From Paraspadella gotoi (lineage: Eukaryota > Chaetognatha), in contig CM119271.1 in NCBI GenBank assembly GCA_051294375.1, positions 13,826,372-13,890,371 on the forward strand: a DNA stretch of 64,000 nt, given 5' to 3'. Below the pieces are notes generated by a model. The model worked only from the letters and a program-made list of their open reading frames with translations. It was not told the DNA's origin and made no database searches. Below are positions 41,342 to 53,600 of this stretch, piece after piece. How positions within the stretch are numbered: the first letter of the stretch is position 1; each line of letters starts with the position of its first letter. Both the position numbers and the translations under genes were made by a program.

Positions 41342-44305
41342 ATGGACTTTGTCCGCCGCCGGCCGGCCGTCTCCGCCTCCGCCGCCATCATGGCCGTCAT
41401 TTGGGGCGAAGTCTACATCCTCACGCGCGGCGACGACGCGACGAGACGAAGACTCGTTCGGTATCAGATGGTCGTCATCATCGAAGTCATACTCGCTTTC
41501 CTCAACGCAGTCATGCTCAATTGGAGCCTCAGAGCCCCAGCGTTAAGAGGTACAAGGAGAGACATCCCAGAATTTAAATATTTGAAATATTATAGCACTT
41601 CTTTGATAGGGAAGCCAGGTACTCTGGAAGTTGATAAACTTTATAGTCTTGATTGAAAACTTGTGAGAGGGATGGAGACCTTTAGGTCCTTTACCCACCA
41701 GTGTCCAGTGTCCAGTCGGGTGAAGTGAAAGTGAAGTGAAGTGAAAACTATCATAATAGTGAATACTAATCTGTAGTTTTTTTTTGTTTTTTTTTTTAAT
41801 TCTGAGAACAGATTCGGATTCCTTGTTAAAAGTTGATAAAAAAATAAATATTTTTCAAAAATTATGTCATTAAGTAGGTTCAAATTATAAAAAACCTGGA
41901 AATTAAAAATCAGCGTTTTAAATATATTTTTTTTTATTTTTGACCAAGTTCATGAAATAATTTTTAAAAAAGAATTATACTTTCTAGTATCAACTTTTTG
42001 CAAGGAATCCAAATCCGATCTTAAAATTTAAGAATTTTTATTTTAAAATTTTAGCTTATTACTAGATATAAATATAGCTCACTGGTGTCCTCTAAATGTA
42101 TAAAATTAAAAAATAAATTTACCAAAATATTTTATTGGTTTTTATTTTCATATTTTATATGCTCAATTTTATTTTTTTTTTTTTAAATTTTATCATTTTC
42201 ACATCACTCTACTGTCCAGTGTCCAAAGGCAGGGGCAAAATACCTTATTTATTAAATGAATGGTTAATTTCATACGATTTTGTGGTATTCGTTTTCCTCT
42301 GCCTCCTTTCTCTCTACTAATAGTACTATGCCGTTATATTTCTCCCGCTCCAGCTATTCGCTCCACTCGTCTCCTCGTCCTGCTCCACTTTTACCGCGCC
42401 TCCGTTGTCCTTCTCTCCTTCATGGCGCAGATTTCCTTTTTCACGATGCTCTTGCCTCAGGCCCCAGATCCCCGCCCTTTCGTCTACGCCTCCTGGTGCG
42501 CCTTCGGGATCGCCGCCCAGTATCTCTTCTGCGCCGGGGTAACTTAACAATAGGTTACTTTAAGATTGAGAGCGTCAAACTCATTTAGATATTATAGAAC
42601 GCTAACCTTAAGTACTTCTAGATATGTAGTTTTTATAGTAGTAGTTTTTATTGTTGATATTGTTGAATAGTTTTAATATTTCATAAGAATTTGGGGTGAT
42701 GTTTTATTGTGATGTTTAATTGTTTTATTTAAAAGATTATGGGGGTCATTCATTAACTAGCCGGCTTTCTCAAAGGTTTATTTTTTAAAAGTATAAGGTA
42801 CGTTTAAAATTACTTGTTCTATTACTTTATTAGACAATTTTAAAATGAATATAAAAGTTTAAAATACTTTTAATGGCTCATTTGTATGTCAGGTTTCATT
42901 TATCTATTTTATAATGTTTTTCGTTTGTTCAGACTTAGTCTGTTTGTTTGTTGACGATGATTGTACTGAATCAACCTTGTTGTATTCGAATAAAATCGCA
43001 TACATTTATTATTATCATTGACGAGAATATCATACCTCCATGTTCTTTTTCTCCCCCATCTCAGTTGTTGTCCTTCCTCTGGCTCGTCTACCGTCTCTTT
43101 CTCAAGTTCTTTCGCTCCTCCTCTCCCTCGACTCCATCCCTTTTCGGCGTCGACTTTAGAGACTTTCGCGCCGCCGTCTCTTTCGTCTACGCGGTCGTCA
43201 TCAGCGCCGCCTGCATTTACGGGGGATTGCAGCTGCCGACGGTGAAGGAGGTGGAGATTTCCATCTCCCGCCTCCCGCATTCTCTGTCGGGTAAGTTGCG
43301 CCGGGCGATGGTGAATCGGGTAAGGTCGTAAATACTCAAAACGTATTTTTTTTGTCGGTCCTCGCAGGTCTGGTCATCGCCCAACTGAGCGACATTCATT
43401 TGGGTCCCACCTCGGGTCTCACACGGCTTCGAGGTATCGTCGATTTGACCAACCAGTTGGGTAAGTGACTCTTGAACTGTCCCTCCTTCACTTACCATTT
43501 TATCCCATCGCCTCATTCTGAATTCTTCCACAGACCCCGACGTGGTGGTGGTCAACGGCGACCTTGTCGACGGCGACGTGCAGCACTTGGGTCCGGCCGT
43601 AGCAGAGTTGGGTCGCCTCCGCTCCAAACGTGGCGTCTTCTTCGTCACAGGGAATCACGAGTACATCTCCGGCGGCGTCGACGATCTACTCGACTTCCTC
43701 GATCGACACGGAGTTCGATCGCTGCACAATTCCAACGTCAAGATCTTTGGATCGAAAGCGGAGGATTTTCTGTGGCTCGCGGGAACGGACGACATCTTCG
43801 CCGATAAGATTGGGTAAGTCGAAACATTATTCGTTATAATTAATATATTTCATACTATAAAATGTAATAATCATGGCATTCAGCTACGAGGGTCACGGTT
43901 TTCGTCTAGCGTCGGCTCTCAACAGGACCGACGATTCTCATCCCCGCATCCTCCTCGCCCATCAACCCAAAGCCGCCCTCGCCGCGCTCAAATCCCAGTT
44001 TCGCTTGGATCTCATTCTCTCGGGTCACACCCACGGCGGTCAATTCATTCCGTACAACGTTTTGCTTTGGTTCGGCAACCCTTTTTTCAAGTGGGTAGTG
44101 TTTAAATATATCTCTCACGTTATGCAATACGCATGATTGAAGAGAAGTTATATTCATCATAACTTTTTTTTTCAGGGGACTATACCGCAACTTGGGAGCA
44201 AAAAAAGATTCGCAAGTCTACGTGACGGAAGGATCCGTGTTTTGGGGCAGCCCGTTCAGACTCGGATCAACCATGGAAATTTCCAAAATCGTGCTCAAGC
44301 CTTGA
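41342..44305 (+). CDS. TMPPE-like transmembrane metallophosphoesterase, copy 1
   Basis: Membrane protein with a C-terminal calcineurin-like metallophosphoesterase domain, similar to TMPPE. Exons: 41342-41549, 42354-42538, 43065-43290, 43368-43460, 43534-43813, 43884-44090, 44176-44305 (442 residues). About five hydrophobic segments fill residues 1-180. The catalytic domain shows all metal-site motifs in order: SDIHLGP (D-x-H), GDLVDG, GNHE, AHQPKA and GHTHGGQ. The substrate is unknown; these are two-metal hydrolases. A tandem paralogue follows at 45055. Exons 1, 2 and 4 have exactly the same lengths in both copies (208, 185 and 93). Intron 1 holds a diverged copy of the foldback hairpin seen at 18606. 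AATAAA at 44350-44355 is a likely poly(A) signal. Confidence 0.9.
41695..42090. repeat. AT-rich foldback hairpin, copy 2
   Basis: Diverged copy of the hairpin at 18606-18986. It shares AAAAGTTGATAAAAA, TCATTAAGTAGGTTCAAA-like arms and TATAAATATAGC near the right end, ending in CACTGGTG opposite CCACCAGTG. It lies in intron 1 of the first metallophosphoesterase gene. Confidence 0.65.
42218..42268 (+). repeat. Short shared repeat, copy 1
   Basis: A ~50-base string (GTCCAAAGGCAGGGGCAAAA, then CTTATTTATTAAATGAATGG) recurs with few changes at 54087-54140. It is non-coding and may be a terminus of an unrecognised element. Confidence 0.7.
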
Positions 44306-45054
44306 CACTCTGGGTTGACACGATTCCGAATATATGAAATATCATTTATAATAAATGATCAATCTCGTTTATGAAAAAGTTGTTCTTTTCATATTGAATT
44401 TATTTAGCCATACAATTACCAACCATTTTTACATGTGATATTTGGCATGATTTCATTCCGCTCGGTAAATAAATTGCTTGGAGTAAATTATTTTTTTAAT
44501 TTTTTTTTATTGTTTCTGTAGGTTGTTTCGGTATTTTAAATAAAACGGAAAATTTACATTCCATTAATTCGTCAATGATATGAGTTGAATGTATGTAGGT
44601 TTTATATTTTTGTGACATTTGTTATTAACGTTAACCGTCTGCCGTTCTCGGCTATTCACACCCGTTGCTGCGTTGGATAACTGTTTGCAGATTGGATCAT
44701 TAATATGATAGTAACAACTAACAAACAAACAAAAAAAAAACGTTTTGGGGTTATCTTTATCACATTTCATTTTACGATGATATGTATCGCGCATCGCGTC
44801 GCTCTTCAAGTTGGCTTTCTCTATTTCTGAAATTGTTTTTGAGAAATTTTTAGTTATACATATATTTTCTCCGTGTTAAATTCTATTTTTATTTTGTTGT
44901 GATTGTAATTCAATTTTTATTGCCTTTTCTCACAATTTTCCTCTCGCAAATTAGGCCTTAGTCCAAATCAAACGAACCAGGATTATGCCTCCTGCCTTTC
45001 CTTTTCCTTCGCCCGAGCGAATGACGTTGAATCCATGAAGCGGCCCGCTCTTCC
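44306..45054. other. Intergenic between tandem paralogues
   Basis: 3'UTR of copy 1 and promoter region of copy 2. AATAAA at 44350. No other feature supported. Confidence 0.6.
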
Positions 45055-45324
45055 ATGGATGTCCTCAACCACCCCTTGACCTTCGGCGTCGCCGCCGCCG
45101 CCGGGGTCTTCCTCCTCTGGGGCGAGGTCTTGGTCTTCTCCTCGGACAAAGAGACTCGCGCCAAATTGATCCGGTATCAGTTCGTCCTTCTGGTTGAGGC
45201 GATCGTCGTTTTTCTCAATATTCTCGTCTTCAACGTCAGTCAGAGGGTGCCCGCGCTCAGGGGTGAGAAAAAAAATAGTGGAGGGCTGTTATGTTCTGTT
45301 GGTGCAAATAATTTAAACGATTCA

Positions 45325-45380
<56 letters not shown>

Positions 45381-47169
45381 TCTCTCTCTCTCCTCTCTCT
45401 CTCTCTCCTCTCTCTCTTCTCTCTCTCTCCCTAGCTTTTCGCACCAAGCCCCTGGTTTGGATCCGCAACGCGTACGGTGCCTTCTTCATTGTCGTGTGCT
45501 CCTTGGCGCAAATATCGTGGTTGTCGGTGCTGATTCCTCAGCTGACTGAACCGCGTCCTGTCATCTACCTTGCATGGTGCGCCATGGGCGTCGTGCTCCT
45601 TTACGTCTTCTGTTCAACGGTCAATTAGTATAGTTTAATTCGAAAATTTATTATCATTAAAATAATAAAATTATCCACCCATTCCAGACCTTAACCATAA
45701 GTTGGTCGATTTCCCTAAAAACTCTGCCACCCAACCGGCGAATGTCGGAGGCGAGATTCCTCAACTACCGCGCCCTCTTCTCCCTCATCTACGCTGTCGT
45801 TATCGGCGGCATCGCCATCCGTCACGGACTCCAGCTTCCCGTCGTCAAGGAAGTTCCGATCGAAATTAAAGACTTTCCAGAGTCCCTGGATGGTGAGATC
45901 CCGAGGCTTTTTTTTTTGTGGTCGGAGAATGCATGAATATGATTGCAAAGTTTACATAGAAAGCATAATGTTAACATTTTTTTCCCCGACCTCCAGGGTT
46001 CGTGATTGCTCAAATCGCCGACGTTCATCTCGGACCGACCTCGGGTGCGTCGAGACTTCGAAAAGTCGTCGACATCACCAACGAAATAGGCGCGTCACAT
46101 TGAGTTGCTGTTGTTATTGTTGTTGTTGAATTACTGTTTACTCTTTTGTTTTTAGCCTAGTAAAGATAAACTTCCTTTTTATTTCCCCAGAGCCAGACTT
46201 GGTGATTCTGACGGGCGACCTCGTCGACGGCGTCATCGAGGATCTCGCCGTCGCCGTCAAGGAACTCGGTCGACTCCGCGCCAAGCACGGCGTCTTCTTC
46301 GTCACCGGAAACCATGAGTATCTCTCAGGTGAGCAGATGCAAGTGACTGTGGTCGATCATTGCTCACGTGAACAGTTTGACGCGATTTCTAACCCTCCGC
46401 AGGTCACGTGGACGCTCTGATGGCGTTCCTCCTTCGCTACGGCGTCCGATCTCTCCACAACTCGCACGTTAAGATCTGGGGAAACTCATGGAGCGACTAC
46501 TTTTGGCTCCTCGGAGTAGACGACATTTTCGCCGATAGCATTAAGTTAGTTGATAAGAATAATGTTAGATGATTAATAGATTATGATTACCTTTTAATAA
46601 GGATATTTTTTCTGTCCTTCGTTCAGGTACACCGATCATGGGTACAACTTGGCGGCGGCTTTGAAAGGTATCGACGAAGAGCACCCTCGCATACTTATCG
46701 CTCATCAGCCGAAGGCAATTGCTAACGGTCAGTGCAATTTAACACCTTTCGCTTTCTTCATACTCTTATAAATTTGCAATTTTCTATATCAATCCTTTTT
46801 TTTCCTCGCAGCCCTAAAGTCGGGAGCAAGAATCGACTTGGGTTTATGCGCTCACACACACGGGGGTCAATACATTCCCAACAATATCGTCCAGTATATG
46901 TTAAATCCCTATTTCAGGTTTGTATGAAAGAGTAAAAGTTTTGGGGAAGAGTTCCTTCTATTCGATAGACCACTTAGTTGTACTTTGTATGAGCCGGGGT
47001 CCCTATTTTTTTCTTATCCACCAGAGGGCTTTACCGGAACCAAGGACCTCGACACGACGCTCAGGTCTACGTCACCGAAGGGACCCTCTTTTTTGGCTAT
47101 CCCATCAGGCTCGCCTCTTCCATGGAAATCACGAAGATTGTCCTTCAAACTGAAAACTCTTCCCGTTGA
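45055..47169 (+). CDS. TMPPE-like transmembrane metallophosphoesterase, copy 2
   Basis: Tandem paralogue of the gene at 41342. Exons: 45055-45262, 45435-45619, 45688-45892, 45997-46089, 46191-46328, 46403-46544, 46627-46727, 46812-46917, 47025-47169 (440 residues). It has the same membrane segments and catalytic motifs: ADVHLGP, GDLVDG, GNHE, AHQPKA and AHTHGGQ, where a Gly of copy 1 is replaced by Ala just before the His. Exons 5+6 (138+142) equal copy 1's exon 5 (280), and exons 7+8 (101+106) equal its exon 6 (207), so two introns differ between the copies with no loss of coding bases. The exon 4 donor reads ATAG|GCGCGT, a GC-AG intron needed to keep frame; copy 1 has GTAAGT there. Intron 1 ends in a long CT microsatellite. 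AATAAA at 47318. Confidence 0.9.
45330..45431 (+). repeat. (CT)n-rich microsatellite
   Basis: About 100 bases of CT/CTT repeats ending at the 3' splice site of exon 2 of metallophosphoesterase copy 2. Confidence 0.95.
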
Positions 47170-47697
47170 TTCTTGGCGGTCCTCGTTCGGTGATTTGTTG
47201 CGGCCGCGTATTGTGTCTTGCCTTGCCGGAGCGTAATCAGTTTTTGATCTTTCAGATATTTTGTTGTCATTATTGTTAGATGGTAACACGAACTAAGAAA
47301 GATGAACTCAATTGCCGAATAAAATCGTCTAACAATCGAAAGTCGTGCTTCAGTTAAAATAAAATAGTCTAGGATGTTGGAGTCTGTGATTGGAGTCTGC
47401 TTCGACCATATGAATGAAGATTTTGGTTAGACGTTTTTTTCTTTGGAAGGTAAGATCTTAATATTTGCAATTTTGTGGTATCGTTAACCGCAACTTGAAC
47501 AAAATTTAACTTTTGTTAGAAAATGTGAAGTTGCCTCTTCGGTTACTTAAATAATAAGCCCGTTTTCCACCGTCGAACCCGTTCCGTTCGTGAATACCCC
47601 GCGTATCAAATAGGACGAAAGAAATTGTTAATATTTTTCGCCAATAGCAAATTCGATTTTTCGCTCGATTTCGGGTTTTTTTTTCTCTCCTTCGAAA
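47170..47697. other. Intergenic, nothing coding seen
   Basis: 3'UTR of metallophosphoesterase copy 2 and upstream region of the tektin gene. Confidence 0.6.
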
Positions 47698-50003
47698 ATG
47701 GCGTCAACAGTAGCCCAGAAAGAGATCGGGCGACCGAAGCCGCCGACTGAAAAGTATTGTTTCTATGACTCATAATTTTTGTCGAAAACGACGGCTACGC
47801 TTTCGATTATTCGGTCAGATGTCTGGACGAGTTAAGGACGGCGACGAACCCGGAATCTTACGTCGTCCACATGAAGAAAGTCCGATTCCCCGACGATCCG
47901 GACGAATACGGGCGCCCCGTCCCGCCGCTGACGTGCAACCTAATTGACAAGGAAAAGTTCGTCAAGTCCTTACCGTTCGGGGGTTGCATGCCGAAGTCAG
48001 GTTGATCCGAGTTTGGGACACTTAAATTGCTGAGGAGATATTAGATTAACAAGGGAAAGGTGAGTTTAGGATTCAAGGAAACCCTATGGATTTGTTTTTT
48101 AAGGTTGTGATCCGATCATCACGGACGCAAATACAAAGGACTTCAAAGACCCGGGGTTGGCGCTGAAAGACACGATGGTCAGAATTATAGGCTCGAAGTT
48201 ATCAATATTACTTTAAGACACTTTGTCAATGTTCCTTCGCGATTAGTAGACCCGCGCGGATTTCGCCAACAAAAAGGCGATCACCAACTATGAGAGCGTT
48301 GACAAAAAGGTTTCGCAGCGCCAGTGGGACATCCAATTTTGGTAATGGGTCTGTCCATGATAGCGATGAATTTTGTACTCGAAATTTCTATACTGGCTTC
48401 GTCCCCTTTCCAAGGTTTGACGAAGCAAGACACGAGACTGACGAAATGGCGAAGGAAGTCAACAGTTTGTACGAGGTTTTGTTGTTAGTTTGTGAGTTAT
48501 TCAACCGATAAAGTATATGAAACGATAACGGAACCTCGCGCGAATCCCAGATGAAGCGACTTTTGGCCAAAACACTGAGAGAGAGCGACTTGTCCCTGGA
48601 GACGTCGCTAAAGTGCATCGAGTGGCGGGATCGTCGCTACGACACCGACTGCGACCTGGACGAGATTCAGAAGGAACTCTACAAGGAGGTGGAAATGATT
48701 CGCTGCCAACAGGAGAGGATGAGGGACACCCTGGAGCGGGCCGAGAGGTCGAACGATGACGAGATTGAAAGATATCAAAACTTTTATTTACGAGAGACGT
48801 CGAACTCAAAAACGCAGGATCTGCAAAACGACTCAGGCCGCCCTGGAGAAGGACAAGTTTAACAAGTTTCAAACTCTGCAAATCGAGAATTTGTGCGCGA
48901 CGACAAGAGCCACGTCCGGAGGGCTCAAGCTTTTTCCAGGGATCGAAACCAAGGATCCGACGTGAGAGTTTTTAACGTTTGACCAAAAAATATTTTAGTT
49001 TCTTCCCTTTTTTTTTTTGGTAAAACCTTTATCCGGCACGTTTTAGCGTCTCGGTGCCGGAAACTTGGGGTCAGGCGTCCAAAGACTCGATTCGCATATC
49101 GCAAGAAGAGAGATTGAAATCCTCCAACATGAGGGCGGAAATACAGAATCTGGTCAACAATACCAGGAATGGGATCTTCTCGTCCAGAGACAAGATCAAC
49201 GAGATGTTGAAGGAAAATAAAAAGTTAGAATCTTTAGAATCGAGAGAGATGGTGATCGATTTTATTATCGGAAACAGGATTTGATGACGAAGCGACGTCA
49301 AGATCTTCATAAATTCGAAGAGTCGCTCGCAACGGTGGGAGTTTTTGGGGTCTTATAGTCTTTTATCTGAGTCTAGGGGAAAGAGAGTTAATATACGATT
49401 TTCGGTCAATAACCTCAGAACCTACAACAAGCCTTCAACTTGGAGCAACTGCAAGAGTACATCAAGAAATCGATCGCCGACAAAATTCCACAAAAGATGG
49501 TGGTGCAATCGCGAATCCACGCGCGCAACCAACGGCCAGACTTCGAGAACTGTCGAGACGCCGCCCAGCAACGTCTGCTCGCCGGCTCGGGGGATTTCGA
49601 CAAAACCATGGCCGAGTTGACGGATACGCTGAGAGACGTAGAGCTGAAGTTGCGCCAAGTGAAGGTGGATACGCCAGTTTTATGTATATAATATTTTGTT
49701 TGTATAACTATAGTGAATATTACGCCAGACAAAAATTAAAATAGGAGCAACAACGGGACTTGACTAGTAAAATTGCGATGACGCGCAAATCGATTTACCT
49801 CGAGGAAGATTCATGTTTGAGGTGTGTTACCTTCGTTGTTTGCTCGTTTTCTAATTTGACAATTCGAATGTTGATGCAATTCTAAGGAGAAGTTTGGTTT
49901 TATAAAACAGTACTTGGGCTAAGGTTTAGCTTTTCATTCTGATGTGTTTATTTTTAGGACCAGAGAAAACATGGTCATGGCGCCAAGAAAGCCAACCTAC
50001 TGA
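47698..50003 (+). CDS. Divergent tektin, axonemal filament protein
   Basis: Tektins form filaments inside the doublet microtubules of cilia and flagella. Exons: 47698-47753, 47819-48000, 48104-48177, 48250-48341, 48415-48475, 48551-48747, 48797-48961, 49047-49251, 49278-49334, 49419-49664, 49745-49821, 49958-50003 (485 residues). The helical core fits the family: QRQWDIQFW, EMKRLLAKTLRESD, DEIQKELYKEVEMI and ETWGQASKDSIRISQEERLK. The tektin nonapeptide, normally RPNVELCRD-like, reads RPDFENCRDAAQ. Residues 1-80 are an extension with no family match. Several introns are very short: 65, 49 and 26 bases; the last becomes 41 if the next in-frame AG is used, deleting five residues. I cannot say which tektin class this is. 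A poly(A) signal is at 50086-50091. Confidence 0.82.
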
Positions 50004-50641
50004 AACTGGAGCGAATGAAGAAATAGAAATATTATAGAACATAATTATTACAGCATATTTAGATTCTGGGATTACGGAGATGGTGAATAAATTAGTTATA
50101 ATTACCGTAAGAGCTTAAGGCTACATTTTTTTTAGGATGGGACTGAATATAAACTAGAAACGATCTTGGTGATGTATGGAAACATTCTAGATATTGATGG
50201 TAGTTTATATTTGAGGCATTAATTACTATTTTTTTTATGCTAACTAAGCTACAAATGCAATTAAAGAATCACGATTTTTTATTTTTGTGGAATAACTGGC
50301 TTAATAAAGCTCTTCGAACATTTTTTGTTTGTTTTTATTGTGATTGGTATTAATATATAGGATATTTAAAAACGCTGTGTATTGGCCGTCACTGCGTTGT
50401 CCTCTGAGCTTTATAATTTTATTAATATTAGGTTAAGCTATGTAATTAATAAAATTATGTCAGTAACTGTACCTGTAACTTACTTGCTCTAGGCGACCAG
50501 ACTCAGAATTTTGATATTTGAACAAAAGCCTTTATTATAACATTAATATAAGCGCAAGGACAATATTATTGAATAATTTGTGCAATGAATTAACATAAAA
50601 GATAAAAACAAGCCGCGCGGTTCTTACTCTCGCCCCAAATA
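50004..50641. other. Convergent 3' ends, nothing coding seen
   Basis: Shared 3' flank of the tektin gene (plus) and the coiled-coil gene (minus). AATAAA lies at 50086-50091 on the plus strand, and TTTATT at 50531-50536 gives the same signal for the minus-strand gene. Confidence 0.6.
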
Positions 50642-53600
50642 TCAGGCGGATGAATCTTTGACCGCGCGACCGACTGGACTTCCTTTGCGTCGCGTGTTGG
50701 GCGACGTCGTCGTCGCCTCTCGCGACACAAAAGAAGTCATTTCCGGTTTCTCGGCGTCGGCGCCGACTCCCGCTTTTCGTGCGAAGGACAACGGCGCTGT
50801 GTGACCGGCGCCGCAGTCGCCAATGGCCGACTTTTTGACGATTTCCAACATTCCCTTGAGCCACTCGTTCTCGCCCTCGAGAGCGCGGACGCGGTGTTGC
50901 GTTGCTGCCGCTTGGGCCTTTTGTCGGGCCAACTCTTCCTCGGCCTTTTTGGGGGTGGGGGAGAAATGTGACGTCCTTTCCCTTCCTTATGTTCATTATT
51001 CATTTCCATCTTATTCCACTCACCATCTCCAATTTTCTTTGGGCTTCTGTTGACTTTCCGTCGATCGCTCGATCTCTGGTTTCTCTCGACTCCAACTGCG
51101 TCTTCAGCTGCTGAGCCGTCGACGCCCATCGCTCAGCCTCCGACGATCTCTTGGACGCCAACGTTTGGTTGGCCTTCATTTGCTTTATAAAAACAAAAGT
51201 ATCATTATTTTAATTAACTGATTTGGTATTCTCGTCATTTTAATAATTTACTTCTCTGGCTTTCTGTAGCTCAGCCGCAAACTCTTCCTTCCTATTGTTG
51301 ATTCCCCGCAATAGATTCTCGGCGTCCTCGCGCGCTCGCCTTTCTTTCGTCGCCGTTTCCGTCGTCCTCGTTAACTTTTTCTTGAGCAGGCTAATCCGAT
51401 CGTCCTTATCCTTGACCGAGTTTTGCAGGCTCGCGTGTTCGACCCTTATATTCGTCAGCAACTTTTGCGTTTCCTCGAATTGAGTCTTGACGTTTTCGTT
51501 TTTCAGCTGCGGGTGGCGAATGGCATACGTTACGCGTGAGATTACCATATGATAACAATATCTCCATCTCGCGTCTCACTCACCAATAGTGATGTTTTCT
51601 CGGCACTGAGAACATCGATGCGTTTATACAAATCGTTCAATTGATCCTTCAAGTCGCCCTTGACTGTCTGCTTCTTCTTTTGAAGATTGGAACACATGGA
51701 TTCTATGGTGGCCAGTTGTTGACGCAAGGCCTGTCCAAAAATTGTAACGTCGATTGATAATCTTACTTAATTGTCCATGAAATTTGAACAAGGCATGCTT
51801 AGAACTTTTTAAGTTTGGTAAACATACCTCGTGAATCGCGTGCATCTGCGCGCATTGCTGCTCCAGCTTTTGATTTTGATCCAATAATTTCTGCTTCTCT
51901 TCCGTTTCCGTGGTGGCTTTTTCTTCCAGAAAGGCGATCTTTAGGTAGAAGAACGTAGATTTGCAGAAAAAAATGGAGAATAAAATTGCTACTAACCTTG
52001 TGAGCGAAGTCGACTTGTTCTGCCCTCGTCGTATTCAACTCTTCGTCCATCATCGCTTTCGTCTTTTCCAGTCGTTTCCAATTCGATTCGGCCTCCTTCA
52101 ATTTGCAAAGAATGATGCAGAGTAACTCATGGGTGGGAAAAATGAAATATTCAATGTTTATATTCATACGTATGTAAAATTTCATACTGTTACGAGTTAG
52201 TTCATGAGTTGGGAATGCTCAATGCAGACCGAGTGGATTTTTTGAAGTCAACTGCGGATTTACGATTTTCACGTGATTTCGTGGCTGTTAGTTGTATCTT
52301 GTAAAAGTAAATCTTTCGCGGTGTAAGATATTTTATATATATATATCTCGGTGACTTGTGCCATTTTTTATTACTTTGTTACCTTGAAGTCGGCTGTGGT
52401 ATCCTTAAAGTTAATACATTTATTACGTGAATAACTTTAATTCGTTGAAAAAAGCTTTTTTTAATCACCATCCCTCTCATCCAATTTCGGTCAACCTATC
52501 TCTTTGAAAAGAAGCCAAAACTTTTGCCGCCACTCGCCTGAAGTTTGACGACGATGCTTTCGCTTGTCTTTTGAGTAGAACCGAGGGACTCCTGCAACGC
52601 GCCGTGGTCCCTCGTCATCTGCTCAAGGGATCCACGGGATTCTTGGAGAAGCCTCGTCGTGGACTCCAGTTCCGATCGAAGACTGAGAAAGAGATTAAGA
52701 CATTTCTCTCGCTCTTGTTAACGAGGGTGCTACGAAAACAAATTCCAATACGAGGTGCCATCAGTTGGTAAGAAAATATATTTCGCTCACTCACTCGTCG
52801 CATCCTGAAGATAGCGATCCCTCCTTTTGCCTCAAGGCCGCGATCTCCGCCTCCTTGTCGATGAGCCTCTTCTCCAACTCCCCCTTTTCCCTCTGAAGCT
52901 CTTTCGCTCTTTCGCTCCACCTCTCGGCGGCGACGCGGTGCTGGGGATTTTCGGCCGCGAGGCGGTGCTGTAGATTTTCGGTAGTCTCTGGAACGAGGCG
53001 TCGCTCCTCACGCTTTTCCTCCACTTTTCGTTCCATCTCTTTCTTCTCCTGCTCTTTTCTTTCCTTATCCTTTTCTTTCCTCTCCTTTTCCTCCATCTCC
53101 CTTTCCTCCTTCTCCCTCGCCGGTTCGATCCTCAAACGCCGCAAAAGAATTTCCCTAAGTTCGTCGCGGGCGGAGTGTTCGCCGCTGCTGGAGCGACGCT
53201 CCAACGCTTCGTCGAAGGCGTTGACGGAGGCGCCGGAGCGAGGGCTCGTCCGGTCTCGCCGACCCCGACGACCCGATCTCATCTTTCGGCGAAGGTCTTC
53301 GATCTTCTCTTGGGCCGAGAGGAATTTGTGGGAGAGAGCTTGGTTTTTGGCCTCCAAGTCTAAGAAAAAGTATTAAGTAAGCACTGTTCATTAAATTATT
53401 TGTACAAATCTTAATTCCATTATTACTTTTTTTTTCTATTGTCTTTTTCTATTTTTGTTTTTTCGCCCATTTTTTTTTCTTTCCTTTTTTCTTTCTTTCC
53501 TTTATACTTTCTTTGTTTTCTTTATTTTTTCTCTCTCCATATCAAACCTGCATTATTAAATTCCAACTGACGAACGAGAAAGTCTTGATCTCTCTTACTC

